64,000 bases of DNA from Methanoculleus chikugoensis (GCF_019669965.1 NZ_AP019781.1:1799092-1863091); one strand, 5' to 3'; counted from the first letter of the stretch, positions 1-8,676 are shown. The notes: generated by a model not told the origin, from the sequence alone. Numbers and translations: made by a program.

Positions 1-378
1 TATATGGAGCACCCGGAACTGTTCCGGTGGCTTCTCTCGTTCGAGCGGCAGGTGCTCGGGATATCCTCCGGGATGCTGGCGCTCGCGGCGGCGTTCGGCG
101 GCAGCACCGAGCCGTGCCGCGAGATCGGCATGACCGACGTAAACGTGCTCGCGCCCGATCCCCTCTTTTTCGGGCGAGAGGTCTTTTCCGCCTACGCGGT
201 GCACGATTACGCGGTGCGGGTTCCCGGGGAGTTCGTAGCGCTCGCCGCGTCCGACCGATGCGTCCAGGCGATCCGGCACCGCTCCCTCCCCCTCTACGGG
301 CTCCTCTTCCACCCCGAGGTCAGGAACGAGTGGATCGTCGAGCGGTTCTGCGAGCTGGTAGATCGTCAGAGCCCGTAA
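1..378 (+). CDS. Glutamine amidotransferase-like protein (5' end outside window)
   Basis: This is the C-terminal part of a class I glutamine amidotransferase fold; the frame is open at the window edge, and the first ATG (position 4) lies too deep in the fold to be the real start. The nucleophile elbow reads GISSGM where active enzymes have GICxGxQ, so the catalytic cysteine is a serine. The His-x-Glu part of the triad is kept in the segment LLFHPEV near the C-terminus. The layout resembles the amidotransferase subunit of archaeal GMP synthase, but the missing cysteine argues against ordinary glutaminase activity. It converges on mmp10 and overlaps its 3' end by 13 bases. The family is fairly sure; the function is not. 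Confidence 0.7.
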   Translation, partial: YMEHPELFRWLLSFERQVLGISSGMLALAAAFGGSTEPCREIGMTDVNVLAPDPLFFGREVFSAYAVHDYAVRVPGEFVALAASDRCVQAIRHRSLPLYGLLFHPEVRNEWIVERFCELVDRQSP

Positions 379-1592
379 CGGTTGATCGTGTTGATCAGGG
401 CCGCGAACCCTTCCATCTCCTTATCGAGCACTTCCGTCCGGGTCATGCCCATGCTCGTCTCCGCGTCGGCGGTCAGCGTCTCGGGGCCGCGCACCACCTC
501 GCGGTCGACGCCGTCGGCGGAGAGGATCGCTCTCGCCTCAGCGTCGTGGACGAACGCCCGGCCGGGGAGGATAACGACGTCTTCGAGTCTGGACAGGTTC
601 ACCCCGGCGAGGTCGTCGGCGGTGATGAGGCAGGCGATCTCCTTTTTGACCGCAACGACCCTTGAGATCGAGCCGCGGATCGAGAGGAGCCGCTGGAGGA
701 ATGGGGCCGCGACGCTCCCGGTGATCACCGTCGCGCGCTTCCGGACACGGGGGAGTTTCTTCAAGAGGTCGGGCTCGTGAAGGAGCGCGAACGGCGAGCC
801 TATCGAGGGGTCACCAAGCGGGGTTCCGCTGATCTTCATCGAGAACCGATTGTTCAAGTCCGTCACCATCTCGTGGAACTCGTCGACGGTGTGAACCCGC
901 TGCCCCTCGAGGATGGGCGTGTTGCCGAGGATCAGACCCTGGTCGGTCCGGTTCGCAAACCGCATCAGGATAAGCCCTTTGGCGCCGCGCTCCTCCAGCC
1001 ACGCGCAGGTCTCTTCGAGGACCTCGCCGTCGTTGACGCCCGGGACGACGACCGCCGCGGCGTAGACGTCGATTGCGCCGCAGAGCCGGTCGAGAACCGC
1101 GAGCGAGGCTTCCGGCGTCGGGTCGTGCATCCACTGCCGCCGGAGTTCGGGGTCGGCGGCAAAGACCGTGTAAGAGACCTCGGATAGACCGTTCTCGATG
1201 AGGTGGTCGGCGACGGCCGGGTCGTCGAACCCCTTGCCGCTGGTGTAGCCGATGTGGAGCGGCACCTCCATGCTGCCGAGCAGTTCGACGAGGTCGCCGA
1301 ACTCCGGGTAGCAGCTCGGGTCGCCGCCGCCGCTGATGGTGATCCGGTCGACGTCGTCGCTCATCACCTGGAGGTTTGCGAGCGTCTCGTCGGCGACCGT
1401 CCGGAGGCTCTTGAACCCCTCGTAGCCTTCCCGCACCCCCCGGGTGCAGTAGTCGCAGCCCTTCTGGAAGGGGAGGCAGTATTTGCAGCCGAACGCGGTC
1501 GTCCCCTCGACGTGTTTGAAGTAGCAGTACGAACAGAATCCCCGGCAGTCGAGGCCGGGCCGGCCCCCGAGATCGACGGTGAGATGCGACAT
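366..1592 (-). CDS. mmp10: Radical SAM methyltransferase Mmp10 (McrA-arginine methyltransferase, methanogenesis marker 10)
   Basis: The protein (408 aa) opens with a radical SAM cluster motif CX3CX2C (CRGFCSYC) followed closely by further cysteines (FGCKYC, GCDYC), then ITISGGGDPSCYPEF, which matches the SAM-binding Gly-rich strand. This is the arrangement of the methanogen-specific Mmp10 family, a cobalamin-dependent radical SAM enzyme that C-methylates an arginine in the alpha subunit of methyl-coenzyme M reductase. The frame is open upstream to 1745, but family members begin just ahead of the D(L/V)GG-PG-DCRGFC motif, so the ATG at 1592 is chosen. It is a strong marker of a methanogen. No mcr genes are in view. 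Confidence 0.9.
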   Translation of the reverse strand: MSHLTVDLGGRPGLDCRGFCSYCYFKHVEGTTAFGCKYCLPFQKGCDYCTRGVREGYEGFKSLRTVADETLANLQVMSDDVDRITISGGGDPSCYPEFGDLVELLGSMEVPLHIGYTSGKGFDDPAVADHLIENGLSEVSYTVFAADPELRRQWMHDPTPEASLAVLDRLCGAIDVYAAAVVVPGVNDGEVLEETCAWLEERGAKGLILMRFANRTDQGLILGNTPILEGQRVHTVDEFHEMVTDLNNRFSMKISGTPLGDPSIGSPFALLHEPDLLKKLPRVRKRATVITGSVAAPFLQRLLSIRGSISRVVAVKKEIACLITADDLAGVNLSRLEDVVILPGRAFVHDAEARAILSADGVDREVVRGPETLTADAETSMGMTRTEVLDKEMEGFAALINTINRYGL

Positions 1593-1741
1593 TCTGATGG
1601 TACTTCTGTGCTCTTCTGTTATGAACGTTGCAGACCTCTCCCGGCGCCGGTTCGCGGGGAGAACGGGCGCTGCTCCGGGTGCAGGACTACGCTGAAATGT
1701 TTGAGACGGACCCCAGGAGGTCAAACCATTGACTTCCTTTT

Positions 1742-1922
1742 GCACCTTCGGTGCTCCAACTCCTTCTACCGCAGGCTAACGGTTGCTCGAACTCCTTTCC
1801 CGCACCTTGCGGTGCTCAGACTCCGTTCCTACGGAACGTCGCACCCTGCGGGAAAAGTCGTCCTTCGCGTTCTTCGCGGCTCGAAGCCTATGGCTTCTCA
1901 AACTCCTTCCCCAAAGGGGAAG
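1742..1922. repeat. Row of mini-hairpins with 3-base loops
   Basis: Within about 180 bases there are at least five short perfect inverted repeats, each with a three-base loop: GCACC-ttc-GGTGC (1742-1754), CCGCA-cct-TGCGG (1800-1812), CGTTCC-tac-GGAACG (1824-1838), GAAGCC-tat-GGCTTC (1883-1897) and CTTCCCC-aaa-GGGGAAG (1906-1922). Several are separated by a spacer close to GCTCnAACTCC, seen near 1753, 1785, 1814 and 1894. The motif GTCGTnCTTCGCG appears near 1857 and 1923. The rest of the 1593-2174 gap holds no supported gene; open frames here are made of these repeats. Confidence 0.6.
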
Positions 1923-2174
1923 TCGTTCTTCGCGCGACACAACTGGTGCAGATAACGATATAGTCCCACGCGAAGCCGCGAAGCCGCGAACGTGAGCACC
2001 AGAGGTGCGAGCTCCGGTGTTTCTGGGTGTTGCTAATTTCTTTTTAGTTATCGCACGAGGTTGCATTGCTCGATACCGGATGCCACACAATAGTGAAGTG
2101 CCGGGCACGCCGTGGCGGCTGCTCCAGGCGGGCGGCGGCACCTTTATGCCACGCCGGGGCGACGAAGTCGCGGT

Positions 2175-2423
2175 ATGCGGACGAGCCACCGGCTGCTGCT
2201 CCGGTTCTATCACGACCCCGGCTACGACTTCTCCCGGGTCGAGGTCGAGTACGTCGACCGGGGGGCGCCCGGCGACCGCTCGACGGTCCGGGGCGACCGG
2301 GTCGTCGCGCTCGATGCGCAGTACCTGGAGGTGGACGCCGGGACGCATGTGGCGTGTATTCCGTATCATAGGGTCCGGCGGATACTGTATGACGGTGATG
2401 TCATCTGGACGAGGGAGGCGTGA
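2175..2423 (+). CDS. DUF504 / UPF0248 family protein
   Basis: A small protein of 82 aa beginning MRTSHRLLLRFYHDPGYDF, with the DUF504 (UPF0248) pattern: an N-terminal basic strand, the 'V.Y.DRG.PGD..TV.G' core, and the end 'IPYHRVRRILYDGDVIW'. The family is common in archaea and its role is unknown; the fold is thought to be nucleic-acid related. The ATG at 2175 is chosen over the more upstream in-frame ATG at 2112 because the family starts here. A T6 run follows at 2441-2446 and may serve as its terminator just before the tRNA. Confidence 0.75.
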   Translation: MRTSHRLLLRFYHDPGYDFSRVEVEYVDRGAPGDRSTVRGDRVVALDAQYLEVDAGTHVACIPYHRVRRILYDGDVIWTREA

Positions 2424-2474
2424 GGAGAACCGGCGCCACCTTTTTTACCGCAGACCGCCCACAATATAAGGTAT

Positions 2475-2547
2475 GCCCCAGTGGCTTAGCTGGCAGAGCG
2501 GCTGACTTGTAATCAGCAGGTCCCGAGTTCAAATCTCGGCTGGGGCT
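2475..2547 (+). tRNA. tRNA-Thr (anticodon TGT)
   Basis: A complete cloverleaf can be drawn: acceptor stem GCCCCAG/CTGGGGC, anticodon stem GCTGA/TCAGC with loop CTTGTAA giving anticodon TGT, and T stem CCGAG/CTCGG around loop TTCAAAT. The discriminator base is T, as usual for archaeal tRNA-Thr. CCA is not encoded and no intron is present. The AT-rich foreign-looking islet begins just downstream, so this tRNA may have served as an integration point, although I found no repeat of its 3' end further on. Confidence 0.95.
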
Positions 2548-2737
2548 TCCAGGAAAGCATGTTCGTAAGCCATTCCACCCGTTTCTCATCCGAATTAACT
2601 GTGCGTGTTTAATGCGTGCATATTGCCGTATGGCCATTGACCCATATCCGGCGCGGTGCCGCACCGACACAATTTGCTTGCCTTTCTGGCGAAGGTGAGG
2701 CAAGGAGCCCAGAGAGGGGCAAATTGTCTAACCGGTA

Positions 2738-2902
2738 CTATCCCAGTGCAGTCAGCTCGGTGATGACTGATTCGATCAATTTTTTCTGAACATCCTGCCG
2801 TTTCCTGACCCGTTTTTCGAGGTCGTCGCAGAGAATCATGAGAGGATCGACTTTGGAGACGATGTGGTGCTGTTCGGGGAGGGGAGCGAGAATCTCAATC
2901 CT
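2738..2902 (-). pseudogene. hsdS: Remnant of type I restriction specificity subunit HsdS (C-terminal piece)
   Basis: Read on the minus strand and ending at the stop at 2738-2740, the frame encodes the conserved C-terminal coiled-coil region of HsdS: 'LPEQHHIVSKVDPLMILCD' followed by 'DLEKRVRKRQDVQKKLIESV'. Only about 55 codons remain. The same frame is stopped by TAA at 2903-2905, and a further 47 open codons (to 3046) show no recognisable recognition domain. No hsdM or hsdR is present. This is the relic of a lost type I restriction-modification system in the low-GC islet downstream of tRNA-Thr. Confidence 0.7.
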
Positions 2903-3129
2903 TTAATCTTTCCAACGAACAAATTTGACTGAACTGTCGTTTTTGATTTCGCTTCTATTTGATTCAGGGCTATTTCTGCTTTTTTGAAGATATCTATTGT
3001 AGAAAGCATCTAGTCCAGCATCAACGTCCATTAATTCATCATTCATAAGAAAAATGCAAAATTGCTACTTTTCTATCGAGTGCTTTCACCATTACCCGTG
3101 GCGACCACAACTTAATTCCGAGAGTGATG

Positions 3130-4086
3130 TTAAGCAATCTCATCATCGAAAATTTCCGCTGGAATCATTCTATTTTGCTTAGAATGGGTGTAGAAATGTA
3201 AGGACATACACATCTTATCACTATCACGAGACGAGAATGTAATCATTTTAATTGCTAAGTCTCGCTCCTTTACATAGGCGTCTTGGAGTGTAGCATCCTC
3301 TTCGAGATCAACGATAAATTCTCGAATTTCTTGGTGAAAGAAGGTGTTTTGAACTGCGTCTTTACTATGTATCGAAAAACGAACAGCGATATATCTAGTC
3401 TTATTTTGTTGGCAAAATGATCTCAATTTTTCAAAATCAAAGCATTGGTGGATTTTATTAACACCATAGAAGTCCCTCTCTTCCCTATCGGTAACAAAAA
3501 AAACAGGATTTGCTCTGAATATTTTTGTGACCTCTCCCGGTTTCAGTATCGCTTCACCGTCATCTTGGCATTTCACCAGAGCAACGCTCGCCTTTGGATG
3601 TACCTTTAAGAATTTACTAGCCAAACCAAGCCTCTTTGCAGTTTTTACAAGAAAATTATCATTTTCCCACCCCAACCCGGAAGGGAAGAGAAATTCTTGA
3701 TTTTCAGTAGGATCGAACAGGTCCTTAAGATCTTCATCTCTATCCATTAAGAAAAACTCTTGAATGATCTGCTGCTCCTCTTTACTGCGTCGCAACTTTA
3801 CCCGGTAAAAATTTGAGGCAACTACAATCTGATACGCAGTTCCGCCCCCGATATTCAGTAGCGACATGTTCAGTTCATTGCCGACAAAATGTGATTTTTT
3901 AACGAGGATATGAGGTTCTTGGTTTGAAAGTAGGGCAGTTATCTGCCGTTGCTGAATTCTCAATTGCTTTTTTATCTGCTTAATATTTGATGAATTGTAA
4001 TAGACAGTGACAAAAACGAGGAGGAGAGTGGCGATCGCAACAGCAATGTTAGCTAACGTAGCATCATCCATATCTCTCTCTCCCAA
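3130..4086 (-). CDS. Hypothetical membrane-anchored protein
   Basis: A 318-residue protein with one hydrophobic segment near the N-terminus (about residues 10-28, rich in Ala, Val and Leu) followed by a basic coiled stretch (KQIKKQLRIQQRQI) and a large soluble domain. This suggests a single-pass anchor with the bulk in the cytoplasm. I recognise no catalytic motif. Base composition is much more AT-rich than the surrounding chromosome and codon use differs, pointing to horizontal transfer. Proteins of this shape often occur near defence or restriction genes, and an HsdS remnant is adjacent, but a defence role is only a guess. The start could also be the ATG at 4071. Confidence 0.6.
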   Translation of the reverse strand: MGERDMDDATLANIAVAIATLLLVFVTVYYNSSNIKQIKKQLRIQQRQITALLSNQEPHILVKKSHFVGNELNMSLLNIGGGTAYQIVVASNFYRVKLRRSKEEQQIIQEFFLMDRDEDLKDLFDPTENQEFLFPSGLGWENDNFLVKTAKRLGLASKFLKVHPKASVALVKCQDDGEAILKPGEVTKIFRANPVFFVTDREERDFYGVNKIHQCFDFEKLRSFCQQNKTRYIAVRFSIHSKDAVQNTFFHQEIREFIVDLEEDATLQDAYVKERDLAIKMITFSSRDSDKMCMSLHFYTHSKQNRMIPAEIFDDEIA

Positions 4087-4376
4087 AGCGGGTGGCAGCC
4101 CATTTCAATGAAGAGTTATCTGCTGGAAAGAAAGCCCTTTCTAAATGTACTCACCTCGTTCCAATCCGTTGGAACAATCATTCGAGAGTCTATCCCCAAA
4201 CACCGCTAGCGGGAGGAGGGAAACACCCTCATAGCCCCCCGAGTGACGAACCCCAATGGAAAGCTGTTTCGTCATCCTTGCTCTGGATCTGGATCAGACA
4301 GTAGAAATATTGGATGTAAGTGCTCTGATCAGGGTGTACCGAAGGTTCAGAGATCTTTTTAGGACGACCTCAAGAG
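4087..4376. other. AT-rich intergenic stretch, no gene seen
   Basis: Between the two orphan membrane-protein genes no coding frame with family features or a ribosome binding site is visible. The only open frame (from 4092) has low-complexity translation and no supporting signals. Confidence 0.5.
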
Positions 4377-4383
4377 TATAAAA
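4377..4383 (+). promoter_or_regulatory. TATA box (TATAAAA) of the small membrane ORF
   Basis: TATAAAA is a close match to the archaeal TATA consensus. The predicted start of transcription, about 25 bases downstream, falls near 4403, just ahead of the small ORF at 4460 (or at its alternative TTG start at 4403, which would then be leaderless). Confidence 0.45.
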
Positions 4384-4459
4384 CATGTGAGAGATTGGAG
4401 AGTTGTGGTGTTCCGCAACACAGAAATTCTTCATATCCCAACTGGCCGAACTCATTTAT

Positions 4460-4621
4460 ATGGCACATTACCCTTCAATGGCTTTGGGAATTTTTCTTTG
4501 TTTGTTAGGTGTACTGATCTATTTTGCACCACCAGAAGTTCATTCACTCAAATGGCTTGACGTTCCACTAGTAATCATAAGCGTACTAGTAATTGTGATA
4601 TCATTCTTGACTAAAAGGTAA
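4460..4621 (+). CDS. Small hypothetical protein with two membrane segments
   Basis: A 53-residue reading frame consisting almost entirely of two hydrophobic helices (MALGIFLCLLGVLIYFA and VPLVIISVLVIVISFL) joined by a short polar loop, ending in a positively charged tail. A TTG at 4403 would give 72 residues. A good TATA box lies upstream and the composition is AT-rich like the rest of this islet. No family is recognised. Small two-helix proteins of this kind are common in islets of foreign DNA; the evidence for expression is only the promoter. Confidence 0.4.
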   Translation: MAHYPSMALGIFLCLLGVLIYFAPPEVHSLKWLDVPLVIISVLVIVISFLTKR

Positions 4622-4851
4622 TAAGCACTATATTTTTGGTTTTTTCACACTCTCTGGTAATTTTTCACTCATGATTGAGCCCTTTAGAAAATCTCCTGAA
4701 GCCATTTCCTGTGATAACTCTACAGGACCTGCTCGCAGTAACAGCGTCATCGAACTGTCGAAAATATCTCAACCCACTTCAGTTACCATAACATCCTCAC
4801 CACCCCCACCCCATCGTAGCCCTTTTCACCAGATCCAACCCATATTTATAC

Positions 4852-7797
4852 ATGGCCTCGTACGTCCACCGGATAGAGGTACAATATTCCCGCGATCCAC
4901 GGCTGCCGACGCGTACCGAGAGGTTCCGCTCGCTGGGCTTCCCCCTGCGCGAGCTGCATCTCGTCGATGTCTATACCATAGCGACCGCCCGGAGGGACTT
5001 CTCCCCCGAGGAACTCTCGCAGATCGGCGCGCAGCTCAGCAACCCCGTCGTCCAGCGGTACTCCGTAGACCGGCCGACCGAGGCCGACTTCGACTGCGCC
5101 ATCGAGGTCGGGTTCCTGCCCGGGGTCACCGACAACGCCGGGACGACGGCAAGACAGACCATCGAGGACTACTTCGGGTTCCGGTTCGGCGAGGGGGAGG
5201 CGGTCTTCTCGTCGCAGCTCTACCTCGTCTCCGGCGACCTCACACCCGAAACCCTCCAGAGGCTCACCGCCGCCCTCGCGAACCCGCTCGTCAACCGCGT
5301 CCACATCAGGAGCCGCGAGGAGTACGCCGGGAAGGGGATGGACGCGATCACGCCCTTCGTCCACCTCCACGACCTGCAGGCCGCCGGGACCGTCGACCTC
5401 GACCTCCCCGATGCGGAACTCGCCCGCATCGGAAAAGAGGGGATCCTGGACCCCGGGACAGGGGAGCGGCGCGGGCCGCTCGCGCTCGACCTCGCCCAAC
5501 TCCACGCAATCCGCGACTACTTCCGGGGGCTCGGGCGGAAGCCGACGGACGTCGAACTCGAGTCGCTCGCCCAGACCTGGAGCGAGCACTGCAAGCACAC
5601 CATCTTTGCTTCAGCCATGGACGACGACGTCCCACGCGGGCTCTACAAGACCTGCATCCAGGCCGCCACCAATACTATCCGCAAAGAGAAGGGCGACGAC
5701 GACATCTGCGTCTCGGTCTTCACCGACAACTCCGGCGCCATCGTCTTCGACGACGAGCACCTCGTGACCTGCAAGGTCGAGACGCACAACTCCCCCTCCG
5801 CCCTCGACCCCTTCGGCGGCGCTCTCACCGGGATCGTCGGGGTGAACCGCGACACCATCGGGTTCGGCCTCGGCGCCAAACCCTGCATCAACATCTACGG
5901 CTACTGCGTCGGCGACCCCGACACCGAACCGGCGCTCTTCCGCGGCAAGAACCGGACGAACCCCATCCTCCCTCCCCGGAGGATCTTCGAGGGCGTCGTC
6001 CGCGGCATCGACGTCGGCGGCAACTGCTCGGGCATCCCGACGCCGCAGGGATGGTGCTACTTCCACGACCGCTACGTCGGTAAACCCCTCGTTTTCGCGG
6101 GCACCGTCGGCGTGATGCCGCGCGCCAACAACGGGAAAAACCTCCACGAGAAGCAGGCCCTCCCCGGCGATCTCATCGTCATGGTCGGCGGCAGGGTCGG
6201 CAAGGACGGCATCCACGGCGCCACCTTCTCTTCAGAAGCCCTCGACCCCGCGAGCCCCGTGACCGCGGTCCAGATCGGCGACCCGATCACCCAGAAGAAA
6301 TTCTCCGACGTCATCGTCAAGGAAGCCCGCGACCTCGACCTCTACCGGAGCATCACCGACAACGGGGCGGGAGGAATCTCCTGCTCCGTCGCGGAGATGG
6401 CACGGGAGTCGGGCGGGTGCCATGTCCTCCTCGACCGTGTGCCGCTGAAGTACCCCGGCATGGCGCCGTGGGAGATCTGGATCTCCGAGTCGCAGGAGCG
6501 GATGACCCTCGCCGTCCCGGAAGAGAAGATCGAGGCGTTCATGAACCTGATGAAGAGGAGGGAGGTCGAGGCGACCGTCATCGGGACGTTCACCGATACG
6601 GGGAGATGCGTCGTGGAGTACAACGGCGAAGCCGTCATGGACGTCGACCTCGACTTCCTCCACGACGGCCTGCCGAAGAAGCACCTCATAACAGAGCCCG
6701 TGGAGACGGCCTATCCCGAGCCCGACTTCGTCTGCCCCGACCGGCTCGACGACCTCCTCCTCGCGATGCTCAAAAGGAAGAACATCTGCTCCAAAGAGTT
6801 CATCTCGACCCGGTACGACCACACCGTCCAGGGCGGGCACGTCCTCGGGCCGGTGCAGGGAGCCGGGCGGGTCCAGGCCACGGCCACCCTGACGAAGGTC
6901 GTCCCCGGCTCGATGAAGGGCGTGGGGCTCTCGCAGGGCCTCTTCCCGTCCTACTCGGAGCTCGACCCCTACCGCATGGCGCTCGCCGCGATCGATGCGG
7001 CGGTCCGGGGGCTGATCGCGATCGGCGTCCCGCTCGCGACCATCGCGCTCCTCGACAACTTCTGCTGGTGCTCCTCAGACGAGCCAGAGAGGCTCTGGCA
7101 GCTCAAGCGCGCCGCGTTCGGGTGCTATGACGGCGCGGTCAACTTCGGGACGCCGTATATCTCCGGGAAAGACAGCATGTTCAACGACTTCTCCGGGTTC
7201 GACGCCGACTCGAACCCCGTGAAGGTCTCCGTGCCGCCGACGCTCCTCATCACCTCGATCGGCGTCCATCCCGACGTCACCACCGCGGTATCGATGGACG
7301 CAAAGTTCGACGGTGACATCGTCTACGTCGTGGGGGAGACCGGGGAGGAACTCGGCGGGTCGGAGTACCTCGCGCACCTCGGCATCGAGGGGGGCGCGGT
7401 CCCGTCCCTCGATATCGAGACGGCAAAGGTGCGCTACGGCCGGATGACCAACGCGATCGAGAAAGGGCTTCTCGCCTCCGCCTTCCCCGTCACCCACGGG
7501 GGGCTCCTCGTCGCCCTTGCAAAGGTCGCGATCGCCGGAAGAGCCGGCATGGACATCGCCATACCCGGCGGGATGCGCACGGACACCTACCTCCTCTCGG
7601 AGTCGCTCGGGCGGCTCATTGTCACGGTCGCCCCCGGCGACCGCGAAGCCTTCGAGGAGATCTTCGGCAGCGACGCGCACCTCCTCGGCCGTGTCGGCGG
7701 CGAAACGTTCCGGGTATCGGCAGGAGGAAAAACCCTCATCGAGCAGCCGGTGACGACAATGGAAACTGCGTACAAAGCGCCTTTCGGGGGGTACTGA
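4852..7797 (+). CDS. purL: Phosphoribosylformylglycinamidine synthase, PurS-PurL fusion
   Basis: At 981 aa this enzyme is longer than the usual small PurL (about 720 aa). Its first 160 or so residues look like PurS-type repeats fused ahead of the catalytic body (VHRIEVQYSRDPRL; later FDCAIEVGFLPGVTDN). The catalytic part shows the AIRS/PurL hallmarks SLAQTWSEHCKHT, CKVETHNSPSALDPFGGA, NGAGGISCSVAEMA and YISGKDSMFNDF. It makes FGAM from FGAR, ATP and ammonia in purine synthesis. The glutaminase PurQ follows after two bases, so the two are co-transcribed and coupled. The ATG at 4852 is the only good start. An AT-rich TATTTATA string touches the ATG and is too close to be its promoter. Confidence 0.93.
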   Translation: MASYVHRIEVQYSRDPRLPTRTERFRSLGFPLRELHLVDVYTIATARRDFSPEELSQIGAQLSNPVVQRYSVDRPTEADFDCAIEVGFLPGVTDNAGTTARQTIEDYFGFRFGEGEAVFSSQLYLVSGDLTPETLQRLTAALANPLVNRVHIRSREEYAGKGMDAITPFVHLHDLQAAGTVDLDLPDAELARIGKEGILDPGTGERRGPLALDLAQLHAIRDYFRGLGRKPTDVELESLAQTWSEHCKHTIFASAMDDDVPRGLYKTCIQAATNTIRKEKGDDDICVSVFTDNSGAIVFDDEHLVTCKVETHNSPSALDPFGGALTGIVGVNRDTIGFGLGAKPCINIYGYCVGDPDTEPALFRGKNRTNPILPPRRIFEGVVRGIDVGGNCSGIPTPQGWCYFHDRYVGKPLVFAGTVGVMPRANNGKNLHEKQALPGDLIVMVGGRVGKDGIHGATFSSEALDPASPVTAVQIGDPITQKKFSDVIVKEARDLDLYRSITDNGAGGISCSVAEMARESGGCHVLLDRVPLKYPGMAPWEIWISESQERMTLAVPEEKIEAFMNLMKRREVEATVIGTFTDTGRCVVEYNGEAVMDVDLDFLHDGLPKKHLITEPVETAYPEPDFVCPDRLDDLLLAMLKRKNICSKEFISTRYDHTVQGGHVLGPVQGAGRVQATATLTKVVPGSMKGVGLSQGLFPSYSELDPYRMALAAIDAAVRGLIAIGVPLATIALLDNFCWCSSDEPERLWQLKRAAFGCYDGAVNFGTPYISGKDSMFNDFSGFDADSNPVKVSVPPTLLITSIGVHPDVTTAVSMDAKFDGDIVYVVGETGEELGGSEYLAHLGIEGGAVPSLDIETAKVRYGRMTNAIEKGLLASAFPVTHGGLLVALAKVAIAGRAGMDIAIPGGMRTDTYLLSESLGRLIVTVAPGDREAFEEIFGSDAHLLGRVGGETFRVSAGGKTLIEQPVTTMETAYKAPFGGY

Positions 7798-7799
7798 GC

Positions 7800-8612
7800 A
7801 TGGCTCGCGCAAACAATCCAAGGGCCCTCATCATGAGCGGCTACGGGCTCAACTCCGAGATGGAGACGGCGGAAGCCCTGATGCGGGCGGGCATGGCGTC
7901 CGACATCGTCCACATCAACGACCTCATCGCGGGGGAGAAAACCCTCTCCGACTACCGGCTGATGGTCTTCCCCGGCGGGTTCTCCTACGGCGACGACACC
8001 GGCGCCGGCAACGCCTACGCAAACCGCGTGAGAAACAACCTCTGGAGCGACGTAAAGGAGTTCCTCGCGGGCGACAACCTCGTCCTCGGGATCTGCAACG
8101 GGTTCCAGATCCTCGCGAACCTCGGCCTCGTTCCGGCGTTCGACTGGGACCGTCCCCGCGAGATCGCCCTGATGCCGAACAGGAAGGGCGTGCTGGAGTG
8201 CCGGTTCGTCACCCTGAAGCCCGCCGCGGATAACCTCTGGACGCGGGGCATCTCGCACCTTTACTGCCCCGTCTCCCACGGTGAAGGGAACTTCTCCTGT
8301 TCGGAGGAGACCCTGAAGCGGATCGAGCGGGAGGGGATGGTCGCCTTCCGGTACTCGCGCGACGACCTCTCCCCCGCGGGAGGGGAGTACCCCTACAACC
8401 CGAACGGGGCGCTCGCGGACATCGCCGGAGTAACGTCGGCGGACGGCAAAGTTCTCGGGCTGATGCCGCACCCCGAGCGGGCGATGGAGTTCGTGAACCT
8501 CTACGACTGGCCGACCCGGAAAGAGCGGCTTAAACGCGAGGGAAAACCGCTGCCCACCGAGTCGATGAACATGCAGTTCTTCCGTAACATCGTCGATTAC
8601 TTCGGAAGATAA
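7800..8612 (+). CDS. purQ: Phosphoribosylformylglycinamidine synthase, glutamine amidotransferase subunit PurQ
   Basis: This 270-residue class I amidotransferase has the cysteine elbow LGICNGFQIL, the oxyanion region GGFSYGDD and the C-terminal catalytic pair LMPHPERAM. It supplies ammonia to PurL, encoded immediately upstream (two bases between stop and start). The C-terminus carries an insertion typical of the longer archaeal and bacterial PurQ forms. A T7 run at 8623-8629 shortly after the stop probably ends the purL-purQ transcript. Confidence 0.93.
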   Translation: MARANNPRALIMSGYGLNSEMETAEALMRAGMASDIVHINDLIAGEKTLSDYRLMVFPGGFSYGDDTGAGNAYANRVRNNLWSDVKEFLAGDNLVLGICNGFQILANLGLVPAFDWDRPREIALMPNRKGVLECRFVTLKPAADNLWTRGISHLYCPVSHGEGNFSCSEETLKRIEREGMVAFRYSRDDLSPAGGEYPYNPNGALADIAGVTSADGKVLGLMPHPERAMEFVNLYDWPTRKERLKREGKPLPTESMNMQFFRNIVDYFGR

Positions 8613-8622
8613 CCATCCCCGA

Positions 8623-8629
8623 TTTTTTT
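8623..8629 (+). terminator. T-run terminator of purL-purQ
   Basis: Seven consecutive T residues follow the purQ stop codon by 10 bases in an otherwise GC-rich setting, as expected of archaeal T-tract termination. Confidence 0.4.
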
Positions 8630-8676
8630 GGGGAGAGCGGAACACCACCCGCGACGGAGACCTCCCCTTCCCCGGC

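Noticed and set aside
1593-2174. Small proteins in the gap before the DUF504 gene
   Set aside because: The open frames (for example at 1751 and 1783) consist of the hairpin repeats and end within them. They look like chance frames.
4843-4850. ATTTATA next to the purL start as its promoter
   Set aside because: It ends one base before the ATG, so transcription would begin inside the gene. Its place is coincidental or the promoter lies further upstream.
2548-4851. An integrated element bounded by a repeat of the tRNA-Thr 3' end
   Set aside because: I looked for the sequence around GTTCAAATCTCGG further downstream in the islet and did not find it, so no attachment sites are called.
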